Origin: Colimorpha sp045640985
GTDB taxonomy: Bacteria; Bacteroidota; Bacteroidia; Bacteroidales; P3
Assembly (NCBI GenBank): GCA_045640985.1
Contig: JAZUFZ010000011.1
Span: forward strand, 1-64,000
Length of the DNA: 64,000 bases
Reading direction: 5' to 3'
Of the stretch, positions 42,960 to 52,136 are shown piece after piece. Position 1 is the stretch's first letter, and every line of letters starts with the position of its first letter. The notes under the pieces were generated by a model. The model was not told the origin of the DNA. It searched no databases and was given only the letters and a program-made list of their open reading frames with translations. The translations under genes were made by a program, and so were the position numbers.

Positions 42960-45521
42960 ATGCAATCGGAAAACGAAAAAATTACGCGGGTTGATATCGA
43001 AACCACGATGAAAACAGCCTACATTGACTATGCAATGTCTGTAATTGTAGCCCGTGCCTTGCCTGACGTGCGCGATGGTCTGAAGCCTGTGCAACGCCGT
43101 ATCATGTATGCTATGAATGATATGGGACTGTTCTACAATACGGCTCACAAGAAATCGGCAACAGTAGTGGGTGAGGTGCTCGGTAAGTATCACCCTCACG
43201 GTGACAGCTCAGTTTACGGCGCTGTGGTTCGTCTGGCTCAGTCGTGGAACATGAGATATACCCTTATTGACGGACAAGGAAACTTTGGTAGTATTGACGG
43301 TGACAGCGCTGCAGCTATGCGTTACACCGAGGTTAGAATGAAACAGATTGCCAACGAACTGCTGGCAGACATCAATGAAGACACCGTTGATATGGTGCCT
43401 ACATACGACAATGACCGTGAAGAACCTTCTGTGCTGCCTACCAAGATTCCGAATCTTTTGATTAACGGCTCCAACGGTATCGCTGTCGGTATGGCTACGA
43501 ACATGCCTACCCACAATCTCCGTGAGGTTATGAACGGATGTGTGGCTTATATTGACAATCCTGATATTACTATTGAAGATCTGATGCAGCACGTTCCTGC
43601 ACCTGATTTTCCTGGTGGCGGAACAATCTATGGCTATAATGGCGTAAAGGAGGCTTATACGACAGGCCGTGGAAGTATTGTCCTTCGTGCCGATACTTCG
43701 ATTGAGACGGATGCCAAGGGTCGCAATATGATTGTGGCGCATACGATTCCTTTCGGTGTAAACAAGTCTGAGATGATAAAGCGTCAGGCCCAGCTTGTAA
43801 CGGAAAAGCGTATTGAAGGTATTACCGATATCCGCGATGAGTCCGATAAGGACGGTATCCGCGTGGTGTATTTCCTGCGTCATGACGTTGTGCCGAACGT
43901 GATACTCAACAAACTTTTCCAGCTCTCGGAACTGCAGTCCAGCTTTGCTGTCAATAATATTGCACTGGTTAAAGGTCGTCCGCAGCTTCTCAACCTTAAG
44001 GATCTGATCCAGAAATTCGTGGAACATCGCGAAGAGGTTGTGACCCGCCGCACTCAATTCGAGATGGCTGAGGCTGAACGCCGTGCCCATATCCTCGAAG
44101 GTTTCCTCAAGGCTATTGACATTATCGATGAGATTATCGCGCTTATCCGCCGGTCGATGTCTGTTGATGAGGCTCGCGAAGGCTTGATTTCACAATACGG
44201 TTTCAGTGAGCTCCAGGCTAAGGCTATCGTGGAAATGCGTCTGCGTCAGCTGACCGGTATGGAACGCCAGAAACTACAGGAAGAATATGACGAAAAGCTG
44301 GCATTTATTCAGAGATGCAAGGAAATTCTGGGTAACCACGATGTACTGATGAGTGTTATCAAGGATGAGATTATCGATATCCGTGACAAATATGGTGACG
44401 ACCGCCGTACTGCCATCAAATATGACGCTGCCAACTTCCGTATTGAAGATACCATTCCAAATGATCAGGTGGTGATTACAATCTCTCATCTGGGATATAT
44501 CAAACGAACCCTTCTGAGCGAATACCGCACGCAGAACAGGGGTGGGGTAGGCTCCAAAGGATCTTCGGTACGCAACGAGGATTTTGTGGAACATATCTTC
44601 ACGGCCACAAACCACAATTATCTGCTGCTCTTTACAGAACAGGGCCGCTGCTTCTGGATGCGTGCTTTCGAGGTTCCGGAAGGCGGCAAGGATTCAAAGG
44701 GCCGCGCAATCCTCAACCTGATCAATCTCGGTCCCGATGATAAGGTGAAGGCTTACGTGAATGTTGAAAGTCTCAGCGATCCTGAATACCTCCAGAACCA
44801 TTATATTATCATGTGTACCAAGAACGGTATTATCAAGAAAACCAATCTTGAGGCATATTCCCGTCCGAGAACCAAAGGTATCATAGCTGTCGGCATCCGC
44901 GAAGGAGACGAACTTCTCAATGCGTGTCTGACTGACGGCAACTGCGATATGCTTCTTGCGACGAAATACGGCAAGGTGGTCCGCTGCCCGGAGGATGAGA
45001 TACGCGATATGGGACGTGGAGCTACCGGTGTGAAGGGTATCACGCTCCAGGACGAGAACGACAGCGTTATCAGCCTTCTCTGCGTAAGCAACAAAGAAGA
45101 TGACATCCTCGTGGTTTCGGAACAAGGCTTCGGCAAGCGTTCCTCGCTGGATCAGTACCGAATCACTCACCGCGGCGGCAAAGGCGTTTCAACGCTCAAT
45201 GTAACCGAAAAGACAGGTAACCTTATCGCAATCTCGAACATCAGCGAAGATGAGGACCTCATGATCATCAACCGTTCAGGTATAACCATCCGTCTCCGCG
45301 TAAGCGATATCCGAGTACTTGGCAGAACCACCCAGGGATTCAAGCTTATCAATCTCCGCGGAAAGGATTATATCGCCTCCATTACCAAGGTCCCGGCAGC
45401 TCCAGATGAGGAAGAGAATGGCGCTGAGGTAATAGGAGAGGGGACTTCCCAGGCGGAATCCCAGGATACACCCGAGAACCCTGGACAGGAAACATCCGAA
45501 AATGAGGACCAGAACAACTAA
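42960..45521 (+). CDS. gyrA: DNA gyrase subunit A
   Basis: Breakage-reunion subunit of gyrase. 853 residues: winged-helix and tower domains with the catalytic Tyr122 in AAMRYTEVRM, the quinolone-resistance region HPHGDSSVYGAVVRLAQSW near 80-98 (Ser at the position of E. coli Ser83 and a small residue pattern compatible with wild type), and a C-terminal six-bladed pinwheel from about 500 with the GyrA box in the form QNRGGVG near 525, the variant usual in Bacteroidota. The tail after about 825 is acidic and low complexity (Glu/Gln/Asn-rich). It is its own transcription unit. Confidence 0.95.
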   Translation: MQSENEKITRVDIETTMKTAYIDYAMSVIVARALPDVRDGLKPVQRRIMYAMNDMGLFYNTAHKKSATVVGEVLGKYHPHGDSSVYGAVVRLAQSWNMRYTLIDGQGNFGSIDGDSAAAMRYTEVRMKQIANELLADINEDTVDMVPTYDNDREEPSVLPTKIPNLLINGSNGIAVGMATNMPTHNLREVMNGCVAYIDNPDITIEDLMQHVPAPDFPGGGTIYGYNGVKEAYTTGRGSIVLRADTSIETDAKGRNMIVAHTIPFGVNKSEMIKRQAQLVTEKRIEGITDIRDESDKDGIRVVYFLRHDVVPNVILNKLFQLSELQSSFAVNNIALVKGRPQLLNLKDLIQKFVEHREEVVTRRTQFEMAEAERRAHILEGFLKAIDIIDEIIALIRRSMSVDEAREGLISQYGFSELQAKAIVEMRLRQLTGMERQKLQEEYDEKLAFIQRCKEILGNHDVLMSVIKDEIIDIRDKYGDDRRTAIKYDAANFRIEDTIPNDQVVITISHLGYIKRTLLSEYRTQNRGGVGSKGSSVRNEDFVEHIFTATNHNYLLLFTEQGRCFWMRAFEVPEGGKDSKGRAILNLINLGPDDKVKAYVNVESLSDPEYLQNHYIIMCTKNGIIKKTNLEAYSRPRTKGIIAVGIREGDELLNACLTDGNCDMLLATKYGKVVRCPEDEIRDMGRGATGVKGITLQDENDSVISLLCVSNKEDDILVVSEQGFGKRSSLDQYRITHRGGKGVSTLNVTEKTGNLIAISNISEDEDLMIINRSGITIRLRVSDIRVLGRTTQGFKLINLRGKDYIASITKVPAAPDEEENGAEVIGEGTSQAESQDTPENPGQETSENEDQNN

Positions 45522-45623
45522 AAGAATAAGTATTAAAAATATTTAATAAACCTTGTCTTTTACAATAAAACGTTCCGTTGTGATACAAACTCAGAAAAGA
45601 CAAATAAATAAAACTCAACAAAA

Positions 45624-46892
45624 ATGAAAAAGTTATTCATCGCTTTTGCTTTCGTTGCCCTCGGATTGGCAGCTTCAGCACAGACGCTCAATGTTCAAAG
45701 CGCAATTCGCGACCTGCAAAGTGCCACTCGCGAAACCAAATCCGATAAAATATTCAAATATCTTCAACGTGCCAAGGAAGAAATCGACCTTGCCATCGCC
45801 AACGATGCAACCAAGGGCGATGCCAAGACCTGGTGCTACAAAGGACTTATCTACAGCCAGATCGGTGCTGAAATGATCAAGCCAAACTCCAAGTATGCAA
45901 ACGCAGTTCCAGACTGGGTTGAACAAGCCTCTGCAGCCGCTATGGAATGCAAACGCCTCGACACCCAAAATGAATTCTCAGCTAACAACAACACCGTATT
46001 CGGTTTCGTCGGTCAGGAATTCTATTCACGCGCCATCAAAGCCTACAACATTGACAAAGATTATGCAAAAGCCATGCAGCTCTGCGAACAGTCCATTGCC
46101 ATGTTCAACGAATCCGGAGACAAAAAATCCACCGACCAGGTTTATTACCTTGCCGGACTTTGTGCAAAAGTGCTCCACGACAATGACGCCCTCGCAAAAT
46201 ATTTCAAACCACTTGTTCGCCGCAAGACCGACAAGCCAGCCGTTTACCGTGCGCTGTTTGACATGTACAAGGCTGAAGGCCAGAACGAAGAGGCTATGAA
46301 AGTTGCTAACAACTATGTAAAGAACCACCCGGAAGATTACAATGCAACGCTGCTTCTTGCAGAAGGTTATCTTGTAAACAACAACATCGAGAAAGCCAAC
46401 GAGCAGATCAACAACACACTTAACCTTACCCGTGAAAATCCTGCACTGTATGCCCAGATTCTGGGTCAGGCAGCTGCCATCCTCGAACTTTCCAAGGACT
46501 ACGCTGGAGCAGAAGCAAGATACCAGGAATCTCTCACAATGAATCCTAACCAGTACGAAGCCAACTATGGTCTTGGCACCATGATTTTCAACCGCGCCGT
46601 AGATATGGTAAACAGCGCCAACGAAATCCAGCCTGAAGACGATCCTGAAGGCGAACGCTATGCAATGATGATTGAAGAAGCTAACGGCTATTTCCGCCAG
46701 TCCACACAGTATTTCAATTCAGCCATCAACTATATCGACAACCTCGCAGATCCTGACGCAAAAGCACAGCAGATCGCAAATCTGCATCAGTGCCTCCAGG
46801 CTTTGAAAGTTGTTTATGCACGTCTTGAAATGTACGACGAATTGAAACCAATCAATGAGCGTCTCGCAGAAATCGAAAAGACCAACAAATAA
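45624..46892 (+). CDS. Secreted tetratricopeptide-repeat protein
   Basis: 422 residues with a signal peptide (MKKLFIAFAFVALGLAASA, cleavage before QTLNV). The mature chain is almost entirely helical, with TPR-like units (for example AMKVANNYVKNHPEDYNATL, LLAEGYLVNNNIEKANEQIN, YAGAEARYQESLTMNPNQYE). TPR arrays bind peptides or assemble complexes; a periplasmic scaffold role is likely but the partner is unknown. It lies about 100 bases after gyrA and ends at a hairpin terminator. Confidence 0.85.
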   Translation: MKKLFIAFAFVALGLAASAQTLNVQSAIRDLQSATRETKSDKIFKYLQRAKEEIDLAIANDATKGDAKTWCYKGLIYSQIGAEMIKPNSKYANAVPDWVEQASAAAMECKRLDTQNEFSANNNTVFGFVGQEFYSRAIKAYNIDKDYAKAMQLCEQSIAMFNESGDKKSTDQVYYLAGLCAKVLHDNDALAKYFKPLVRRKTDKPAVYRALFDMYKAEGQNEEAMKVANNYVKNHPEDYNATLLLAEGYLVNNNIEKANEQINNTLNLTRENPALYAQILGQAAAILELSKDYAGAEARYQESLTMNPNQYEANYGLGTMIFNRAVDMVNSANEIQPEDDPEGERYAMMIEEANGYFRQSTQYFNSAINYIDNLADPDAKAQQIANLHQCLQALKVVYARLEMYDELKPINERLAEIEKTNK

Positions 46893-46929
46893 TGTATAAT
46901 GTATGGGATTTTTTAATCCAATAATCATC

Positions 46930-46966
46930 AGAAAGGAGGTCGTAAATGCCTCCTTTCTTCTTTTCT
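46930..46966 (+). terminator. Terminator after the TPR gene
   Basis: GAAAGGAGG-TCGTAAATG-CCTCCTTTC gives a nine-base-pair perfect stem, followed by TTCTTTTC. The remaining stretch to the tRNA promoter (about 46967-47172) is A+T-rich with no recognised feature. Confidence 0.8.
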
Positions 46967-47172
46967 ATTCACTACTTAACATAACACAAATTGTTATTGT
47001 ATCTATTATGATATGGAATAATTAGCAAATCTGCACATTTTCAATTAATGCAATTATCCGGAAAAATCCAATATATACTATATTTCAGGGGCGATTTGTA
47101 ACCGAAAAATTTTGAAAGATAAAAAAATATTCTGTTGTAAATCAAGCATAAACAAAAAATATTCAAAATAAA

Positions 47173-47204
47173 TTTGGTCAATATTAAAAAAATGTGTACT
47201 TTTG
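47173..47204 (+). promoter_or_regulatory. tRNA-Gln promoter (TTTG-N20-TACTTTTG)
   Basis: TTTG at 47173-47176 and TACTTTTG at 47197-47204 are separated by 20 bases. The tRNA starts 37 bases after the -7 box. Confidence 0.75.
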
Positions 47205-47241
47205 CAACCGCTTTTGAAAGGAAAAGCATCCACAAAAAGAT

Positions 47242-47312
47242 TGTCCATTGGTGTAATGGTAGCACATCTGACTCTGGATCAGCCAGTCTAGGTTCGAATC
47301 CTGGATGGACAA
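47242..47312 (+). tRNA. tRNA-Gln (anticodon CTG)
   Basis: A 71-base cloverleaf: acceptor TGTCCAT/ATGGACA pairs fully, D arm GTGT/GCAC, anticodon arm TCTGA-CTCTGGA-TCAGC with anticodon CTG (reads CAG), T arm CTAGG-TTCGAAT-CCTGG, discriminator A. The outermost anticodon-stem pair is a T-C mismatch. CCA is not encoded. It has its own promoter and terminator. Confidence 0.93.
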
Positions 47313-47313
47313 C

Positions 47314-47345
47314 AAAAAAGCTTGCAGATCTGCAAGCTTTTTTTA
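47314..47345. terminator. Perfect palindromic terminator between tRNA-Gln and the ATPase gene
   Basis: AAAAAAGCTTGCAGATC continues into its exact reverse complement, giving a GCTTGCA stem with A-tract before and T-tract after. The symmetry suits termination from both directions, and the flanking genes are convergent. Confidence 0.9.
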
Positions 47346-47403
47346 TTTCCGTTCATCAAAGATTCTTATCAAAAGTTCAAACCATCTACACCTGCCGCTC
47401 ATC

Positions 47404-48168
47404 TTAAATCTCCGGTGCGAACATTCCCGACGACTCCTCTATCGGGACCGACAGCTTGCCTGTACGGTATCCGCTTTTGAGCACATATATGACCGCCTTG
47501 TTCGTGGTAGAGCCCATTTCATCATACTTGATTCCCAGCATCTCCGGTCTCGTTACCTCCATCACGCAGTCCGAGTAATGCGACATGCCCGACCAGTCTG
47601 ACAAATCCTCTATCGTCGGCTCCTGGGTCTTGTCATACCTGCCGTCTTGGGTCGTCACGATGATACACACATTCAGTTCCTCGGCCAGCCTCTTCACATA
47701 TCTTCCCAGCACACCCTGACCATTTCCAATGCTGCCATCCGGATCAAACATATCTTCCATCGTGTCCCATATCAGACACCCCACCCCCTCGCGCTCCACC
47801 AGATACCGGCACCGGCCCACAAAGTAGCTCCACTTCATCCACGGCTCGCATTCCAGATACAGTCCCACATCATCCATCTGCGCGTCTGACAGCAGTTTCT
47901 CCCGTTCCTCGTAGGTCGCAGGGCACTTCCCGCCACGCAATATCGACACCACCCTCACCATAAAGTCCACATCCTGCCAGGACCGGTCCGCGAAGAATCC
48001 CACCTTCACCCCCTCGTCCAGCAGATTCTTTGCCAGCGTGAGAGCCAGTCCGGTCTTGCCCATCATTTCCCCGCCTCCTATCAGATACACCTTGCCCGAT
48101 TCCAGTCCGCCGATGAGCATATCCAGCATCGGCATTCCCGAGTTGTGCCGCATACGGATTTCCTGCAT
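47404..48168 (-). CDS. DnaB/RecA-like P-loop ATPase domain protein
   Basis: 254 residues resembling the C-terminal motor domain of replicative helicases and KaiC/RecA-type ATPases: GMPMLDMLIGGLESGKVYLI, Walker A GGGEMMGKTGLA near 31-42, a hydrophobic strand plus acidic residue VGCLIWDTMED (Walker B, near 126-136), and LNVCIIVTTQDGR near 160. No DnaB N-terminal domain is attached. Such stand-alone forms occur in phage-derived or accessory loci. The frame starts at MQEIRMRHN, but an ATG-initiated stretch in the +1 frame just upstream (from 48248, reading MMEKNNDQNMASGKDDHAMR) runs into it, so one base may have been lost. It lies in a stretch of damaged genes. Confidence 0.65.
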   Translation of the reverse strand: MQEIRMRHNSGMPMLDMLIGGLESGKVYLIGGGEMMGKTGLALTLAKNLLDEGVKVGFFADRSWQDVDFMVRVVSILRGGKCPATYEEREKLLSDAQMDDVGLYLECEPWMKWSYFVGRCRYLVEREGVGCLIWDTMEDMFDPDGSIGNGQGVLGRYVKRLAEELNVCIIVTTQDGRYDKTQEPTIEDLSDWSGMSHYSDCVMEVTRPEMLGIKYDEMGSTTNKAVIYVLKSGYRTGKLSVPIEESSGMFAPEI

Positions 48169-48293
48169 ATCTCCACAGCGTCGCTTATCCGCATAGCATG
48201 GTCATCCTTTCCGGATGCCATATTCTGATCATTATTTTTTTCCATCATATTTGTATATTATTGGTTTATATTATGAATAAAAATCCTGCAACG

Positions 48294-49328
48294 TCAGTCC
48301 TTATCCGAACCGAATGCCTCCTCGCATCGCTTTTCGTAGTTGAAATTCAGCAGTTCCTGATCCGAGCAGTCTTTATCCAGACACATTTCCAGCATCACAT
48401 CACTCGTCACTCCATAATTATTATACCGGTTCTTCAGGTCAATCAGCTGGGCACGGGCCTCGCTATAGGTGATTGACTCGTAGGCCCTCTTGAATTTCGC
48501 ATCCGTCAGCCGCGAAGCCACCGATTTCCGATAGGCATACCACGCGTGGAACGCCTTCCGGTACTTCTCCACTACCCTGTCCGCATCTATCGGCTCCTTG
48601 CCATACCCGGGCTTGTAGTTCTCCACCAGCATCCGGCACTCCCGGTCGAACAGGTCGAGCGGCACATCCAGTTCATTCCCTGTTTCGGGGTTCAACCCGA
48701 GAATAGCCCTGTACATACTTCTCTCAAAGATACCCGGCATACAGAGAATCCCTGTTACCGCTATCCAAGATCCAGACCCCTCAATCGCATGCGCCACAGA
48801 GTCGCACACATCAAAAAGTGCATAGTTCAGTTCCCCGTACAGCCTCATCTCTTTCTCTATATCCACCAGCTTCGTCTTGCGCAGCACCTTCCTTGCCTCC
48901 TGTCCGTACAGCCACACCACATAACTCTCAAACTGCCAGCTGGTCCTTTCGGCCACCATCATACCGAAATTGCTGTAGTCATATTCACTGATATCGAAAT
49001 TCTCCTTGCACAGTTCATCAATCTTTCAGATTCTGGCGCACCGGTCCGAAGGCATACCGATACCTTCCGACTCGATATACCCCGCCACAATCGAATCCAC
49101 CTTCGCATAATCCACCTCCTCGCCCGAAAGTTCAAAGATGCTGTCCACCAGATACACCACCTTCCATTCTTCGTAATGCTCCTCCCTGAACGACTCGGGA
49201 ATCGCCGACTCCCACCCTTCTGCCGCCTCAGAGTTCTGTCCCTCAGACGCATTCTTGTTTTCCGTACCGCAGTTCCAGCACAGAACTGCCAATACCAATA
49301 CATACAGATACTTTTTCATCATATACAA
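48294..49328 (-). pseudogene. Lipoprotein gene interrupted by one in-frame TGA
   Basis: Two open stretches, 49328-49026 (100 codons) and 48962-48294 (222 codons), are in the same frame and separated only by TGA at 49028-49026 and 21 sense codons (KIDELCKENFDISEYDYSNF then Gly). Joined, they give about 343 residues: a lipoprotein signal (MMKKYLYVLVLAVLCWNC), a Glu/Ser-rich linker and a helical domain rich in Trp, Tyr and charged residues that I cannot place in a family. The simplest reading is a single gene with a nonsense mutation; two independent genes, or a start at the ATG at 48962, are alternatives. Other genes here use TGA as a stop, so recoding is unlikely. Confidence 0.7.
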
Positions 49329-49352
49329 TATAATTTTTTAATTCCAACATAT

Positions 49353-49592
49353 CTATAACGTAGCATTCGCCCATTTCTTACACCGAAATGAAAAAAAAAA
49401 GTGATGCGACCCGCCCATAACAGGAGAAAGGCGCATAGGAAGAGTTCGCCTATGAGGGTCAGGACCAGGTTCAGAACAAGCCCATGGATGAGCCGACGTA
49501 ACGCCTAATGCTCCGGCGAGCGCGGACAGTACGGCGATTACTATTTTGATGATTTTCTGCCATTGGTCGGGGTCGATGGTTTCTTTTGACAT
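49353..49592 (-). CDS. Smalltalk-like membrane micro-protein with an abnormal tail
   Basis: Residues 1-34 (MSKETIDPDQWQKIIKIVIA, then VLSALAGALGVTSA) match the pattern of Bacteroidales 'smalltalk' proteins: a short polar start, one hydrophobic helix and LGVTS near the end, usually about 30-40 residues in total. Here the frame runs on for 45 more codons of His/Pro/Arg-rich sequence that looks like read-through of another frame; one alternative frame at the same place reads SSMGLF and stops. A -7 box lies about 180 bases upstream. Smalltalk function is unknown; it is often near mobile or phage-like loci. Confidence 0.5.
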   Translation of the reverse strand: MSKETIDPDQWQKIIKIVIAVLSALAGALGVTSAHPWACSEPGPDPHRRTLPMRLSPVMGGSHHFFFSFRCKKWANATL

Positions 49593-49612
49593 TCGTTTAA
49601 GGTCTAGAGGTT

Positions 49613-49748
49613 TATCACGCAGAACGCGCAGAATTAATGAAGGTTTAGTTCACTGCGGTCTCTGACCTTCGGTTCGGCTTCGCCTCCGTTTCCAAGTTCC
49701 GAGTTCAGGTTTCCCGAGATTCTGCGCATCTGCGCATTCTGCGTGATA
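49613..49748. repeat. Inverted repeat (TATCACGCAGAA...GCGCAGAAT)
   Basis: TATCACGCAGAACGCGCAGA at 49613-49632 (continuing AT) recurs inverted at 49719-49748 as ATTCTGCGCATCTGCGCATT followed by CTGCGTGATA, enclosing about 84 bases. The right arm has one extra internal GCGCAT unit. Between the arms are TTCCAAG-type words also seen at 880-911 and 60620-60650. No gene is seen in 49593-50130. Confidence 0.65.
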
Positions 49749-49771
49749 TTTCCTGTGTTCAATTTCGGATG

Positions 49772-49779
49772 CAAAGATA
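49772..49779 (-). promoter_or_regulatory. Possible -7 box reading toward the smalltalk-like gene
   Basis: CAAAGATA is TATCTTTG on the minus strand, with the common TTCG before and CA after. No -33 box at the proper spacing. It is the only candidate promoter for the accessory genes at 47.4-49.6 kb. Confidence 0.4.
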
Positions 49780-49874
49780 CGAACTCTTTCTGATGCCGGA
49801 TGCCAGTTTTGTCCGCATTCGTTCCGATTTGTCCGCATTCAGTGTCTTTTTGGTGTCAATTTGTACTTATTAGT

Positions 49875-49955
49875 GTCATCACGGGATCAGACCCTTTGAT
49901 GATACAGAGGGCGGGCAACTCCGTTTTTCTGGCGAAGCCTCGCTGGGGAAACGCC
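49875..49955 (+). repeat. 81-bp dispersed repeat, copy 2
   Basis: Ungapped match to the reverse complement of 670-750, 72 of 81 identical by eye. It is followed directly by the 11-bp array, as is copy 1. Confidence 0.85.
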
Positions 49956-49999
49956 TGGTATCTCCCTGGTATCTCTCTGGTATCTCCCTGGTAACTCCC
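49956..49999 (+). repeat. 11-bp tandem array, four units (TGGTATCTCCC)
   Basis: TGGTATCTCCC, TGGTATCTCTC, TGGTATCTCCC and TGGTAACTCCC in series. After it come GTTCCGGCCCTCTGCGGGAC, words also present beside the array in topB, and a stray CTGGGAGGTATCAC near 50060. The last unit equals the end sequence of the long palindromic repeats. Confidence 0.85.
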
Positions 50000-50130
50000 A
50001 GTTCCGGCCCTCTGCGGGACAGCAGAACGACACCGAAGCTACGGCCTTACCTGGGAGGTATCACGTAGCGAAGAGGGAGCGTATGACAATCACGATTATG
50101 ATTTCCGCAATACTTTGAAGAGCCAAAGAA

Positions 50131-51897
50131 TCATTCAAATAGATTATCTATAATTTCTTTGTATGCCGCAGAAATCACACCACGACGGATTTTCAGCGTC
50201 GGGGTAAGGAATTTATTTGATTCCGACCATGTATCCGTAACCAGATGCCATTTCTTGATCTGCTCCGTATTGCCAAGCTGTGCATTATATTTATCCACAA
50301 CCTTCTGATACCGCTGCAGCGTCTGTTTATCGGAAATCATTTCCTCACGAGTCTGATATTTAGGAACTCCGTGTCGCTGCTGCCATTCTTTAAGGAAATC
50401 AAAATCTGGTGCAATAATAGCTGCTGCAAACTTCTGACCTTCACCTACGACCATCATATCCAACACGAAGGGGGATTCTTTGAATTTTTCTTCTATCACC
50501 TCTGGATTGACAAATTTACCCATCGAGGTCTTGAACATACTTTTGGTACGGCCCGTAAGATACAGGAATCCGTCGCTGTCAAAACGCCCCGTGTCTCCGG
50601 TATGGAACCAGCCATCGCTATCTATGGCATCAGCCGTCAGTTCCGGGGACTTATAATAGCCTTTCATTACATTACCGCCACGGCAAAGAATTTCATTATT
50701 TTCAGGCGCAATCTTGACTTCAAGTCCGCGCAAAGTTTTGCCTACCGTGCCGATTCTCCGGCCGCCGTGAGAATTAGTAACTGCCACTAACGGAGAGCAT
50801 TCCGTAAGGCCGTATCCTTCGTAAAGTGTAAGGCCGACACAGGTAAAGAATCTCGTCAGTCTGGGTTGTATAGCGGCACCTCCCGAAACCAGCATATCCA
50901 GCCTTCCACCTAACGACTCACGTATCTGCGAATAGACCATCTTATCAGCAAATAAGCGCTTTATCCTAAAACCTATCGACTGCTTGGGCCTATCCATATC
51001 ATAGTTACACCCCAACTCCAACGCCCAGAAGAATATCTTACGTTTCAAGCCCGTCAGTTTTTCTCCCTTACGATAAATCTTATCATATACCTTTTCCAGG
51101 AATCTCGGGACAGATGCCATAATATGTGGACGGGCCTCTTTCGCATTCTCAGCGACCTTTCCGACACTTTCGGCATAATATGTCTCAAAACCCATATACT
51201 GATACAGGTAATTCATCATACGCTCATAGATATGGCACAATGGCATCCAGCTCAAGGCCGTAGTAAAATAGGGCAGCGGACTCTCTTCAATGCCGAACAG
51301 GTTCATCAATATTCCTTTATGACTTAACATCACGCCCTTAGGGACACCAGTAGTGCCGCTTGTATAGATCATCGTTGCCACATCGTCCCCCGTGATTGAA
51401 GATTTTATGGATTCCAGCAACTGCGGGTTGGGATTCTGCGAACCGAGAGCTATGATGTCTGACAAATTGGGAGTTCCTTCTACGGGATTAATCGTGTAGA
51501 TACATTGAAGTTCAGGAAGTTTATCTGCTATATGCTGCATTTTATGCAGAAGCCCTTCCGATTCTACAATAATATAGCGGACCTCGGCATTGGAAAGTAT
51601 AAACAGATAATCTTCTTCACTTATAGTGGGATATATCGGTACCAGAACCGCCCCTATCATCTGGACTCCCATATCTATATAATTCCATTCAGGACGACCC
51701 GACGAAACCAGAGCTACGTTTTCTCCGCGTTCCACTCCCATTGAAAGCAATCCGAAACTGATAAGTTCCGACTGACTTATATATTCATCTATATTATGTT
51801 CTTTCCAAACTCCAGCCTCCTTATGAACGAAAACAGGACGAGGCGCATTTTGCTCTTTCCTATAGGCTGGAATATCAAATAAACGTTTAACTTGCAT
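50131..51897 (-). CDS. Long-chain fatty acid-CoA ligase (AMP-forming)
   Basis: Activates fatty acids to acyl-CoA through an acyl-adenylate. I start at the ATG of MQVKRLFDIP (588 residues); the open frame reaches a TTG at 51924, which overlaps a promoter-like box. AMP-binding motifs are clear: MIYTSGTTGVPKGVMLSHKG near 178-197, YEGYGLTECSPL near 363 and WFHTGDTGRFDSDGFLYLTG near 428-447, with FKTSMGKFVNPEVIE (A5/A8 region) after it. The class is the FadD/FACL type found as several paralogues in Bacteroidota, perhaps for membrane lipid remodelling. TACTTTTG on the minus strand (51929-51922) is a probable -7 box. Confidence 0.93.
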   Translation of the reverse strand: MQVKRLFDIPAYRKEQNAPRPVFVHKEAGVWKEHNIDEYISQSELISFGLLSMGVERGENVALVSSGRPEWNYIDMGVQMIGAVLVPIYPTISEEDYLFILSNAEVRYIIVESEGLLHKMQHIADKLPELQCIYTINPVEGTPNLSDIIALGSQNPNPQLLESIKSSITGDDVATMIYTSGTTGVPKGVMLSHKGILMNLFGIEESPLPYFTTALSWMPLCHIYERMMNYLYQYMGFETYYAESVGKVAENAKEARPHIMASVPRFLEKVYDKIYRKGEKLTGLKRKIFFWALELGCNYDMDRPKQSIGFRIKRLFADKMVYSQIRESLGGRLDMLVSGGAAIQPRLTRFFTCVGLTLYEGYGLTECSPLVAVTNSHGGRRIGTVGKTLRGLEVKIAPENNEILCRGGNVMKGYYKSPELTADAIDSDGWFHTGDTGRFDSDGFLYLTGRTKSMFKTSMGKFVNPEVIEEKFKESPFVLDMMVVGEGQKFAAAIIAPDFDFLKEWQQRHGVPKYQTREEMISDKQTLQRYQKVVDKYNAQLGNTEQIKKWHLVTDTWSESNKFLTPTLKIRRGVISAAYKEIIDNLFE

Positions 51898-52136
51898 ATC
51901 CTTTTTCGTTATTTTCGATTGCAAAAGTACAACTTTTCAAATAAACTGATGCTTTAATGATACTGGTGGTCTTATATTGGGATGAAACCATCGTATCAGG
52001 TGCCAAATATAATGTTTTTAGGGATTAAATTTGTTAAATTTCCTTATATCCCACATTGATGGGATTAATAAAACGGGTAAAATGTGATAAAATCCACCAT
52101 TTTTTCACAAAAAGAACAAAGCCTTACGAAAAAAGA

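Noticed and set aside
45440..45500. Resemblance of the gyrA tail DNA to the GGGAGATACC repeat
   Set aside because: Only short, irregular matches (CCAGGATACACCC); no 11-base phasing.
47174..47407. 77-codon frame over the tRNA region
   Set aside because: It coincides with the tRNA-Gln gene and its terminator.
49026..49028. TGA recoded as Trp or selenocysteine in the lipoprotein gene
   Set aside because: Several confident genes here end in TGA, and no selenocysteine-type hairpin or redox motif follows; nonsense mutation is simpler.
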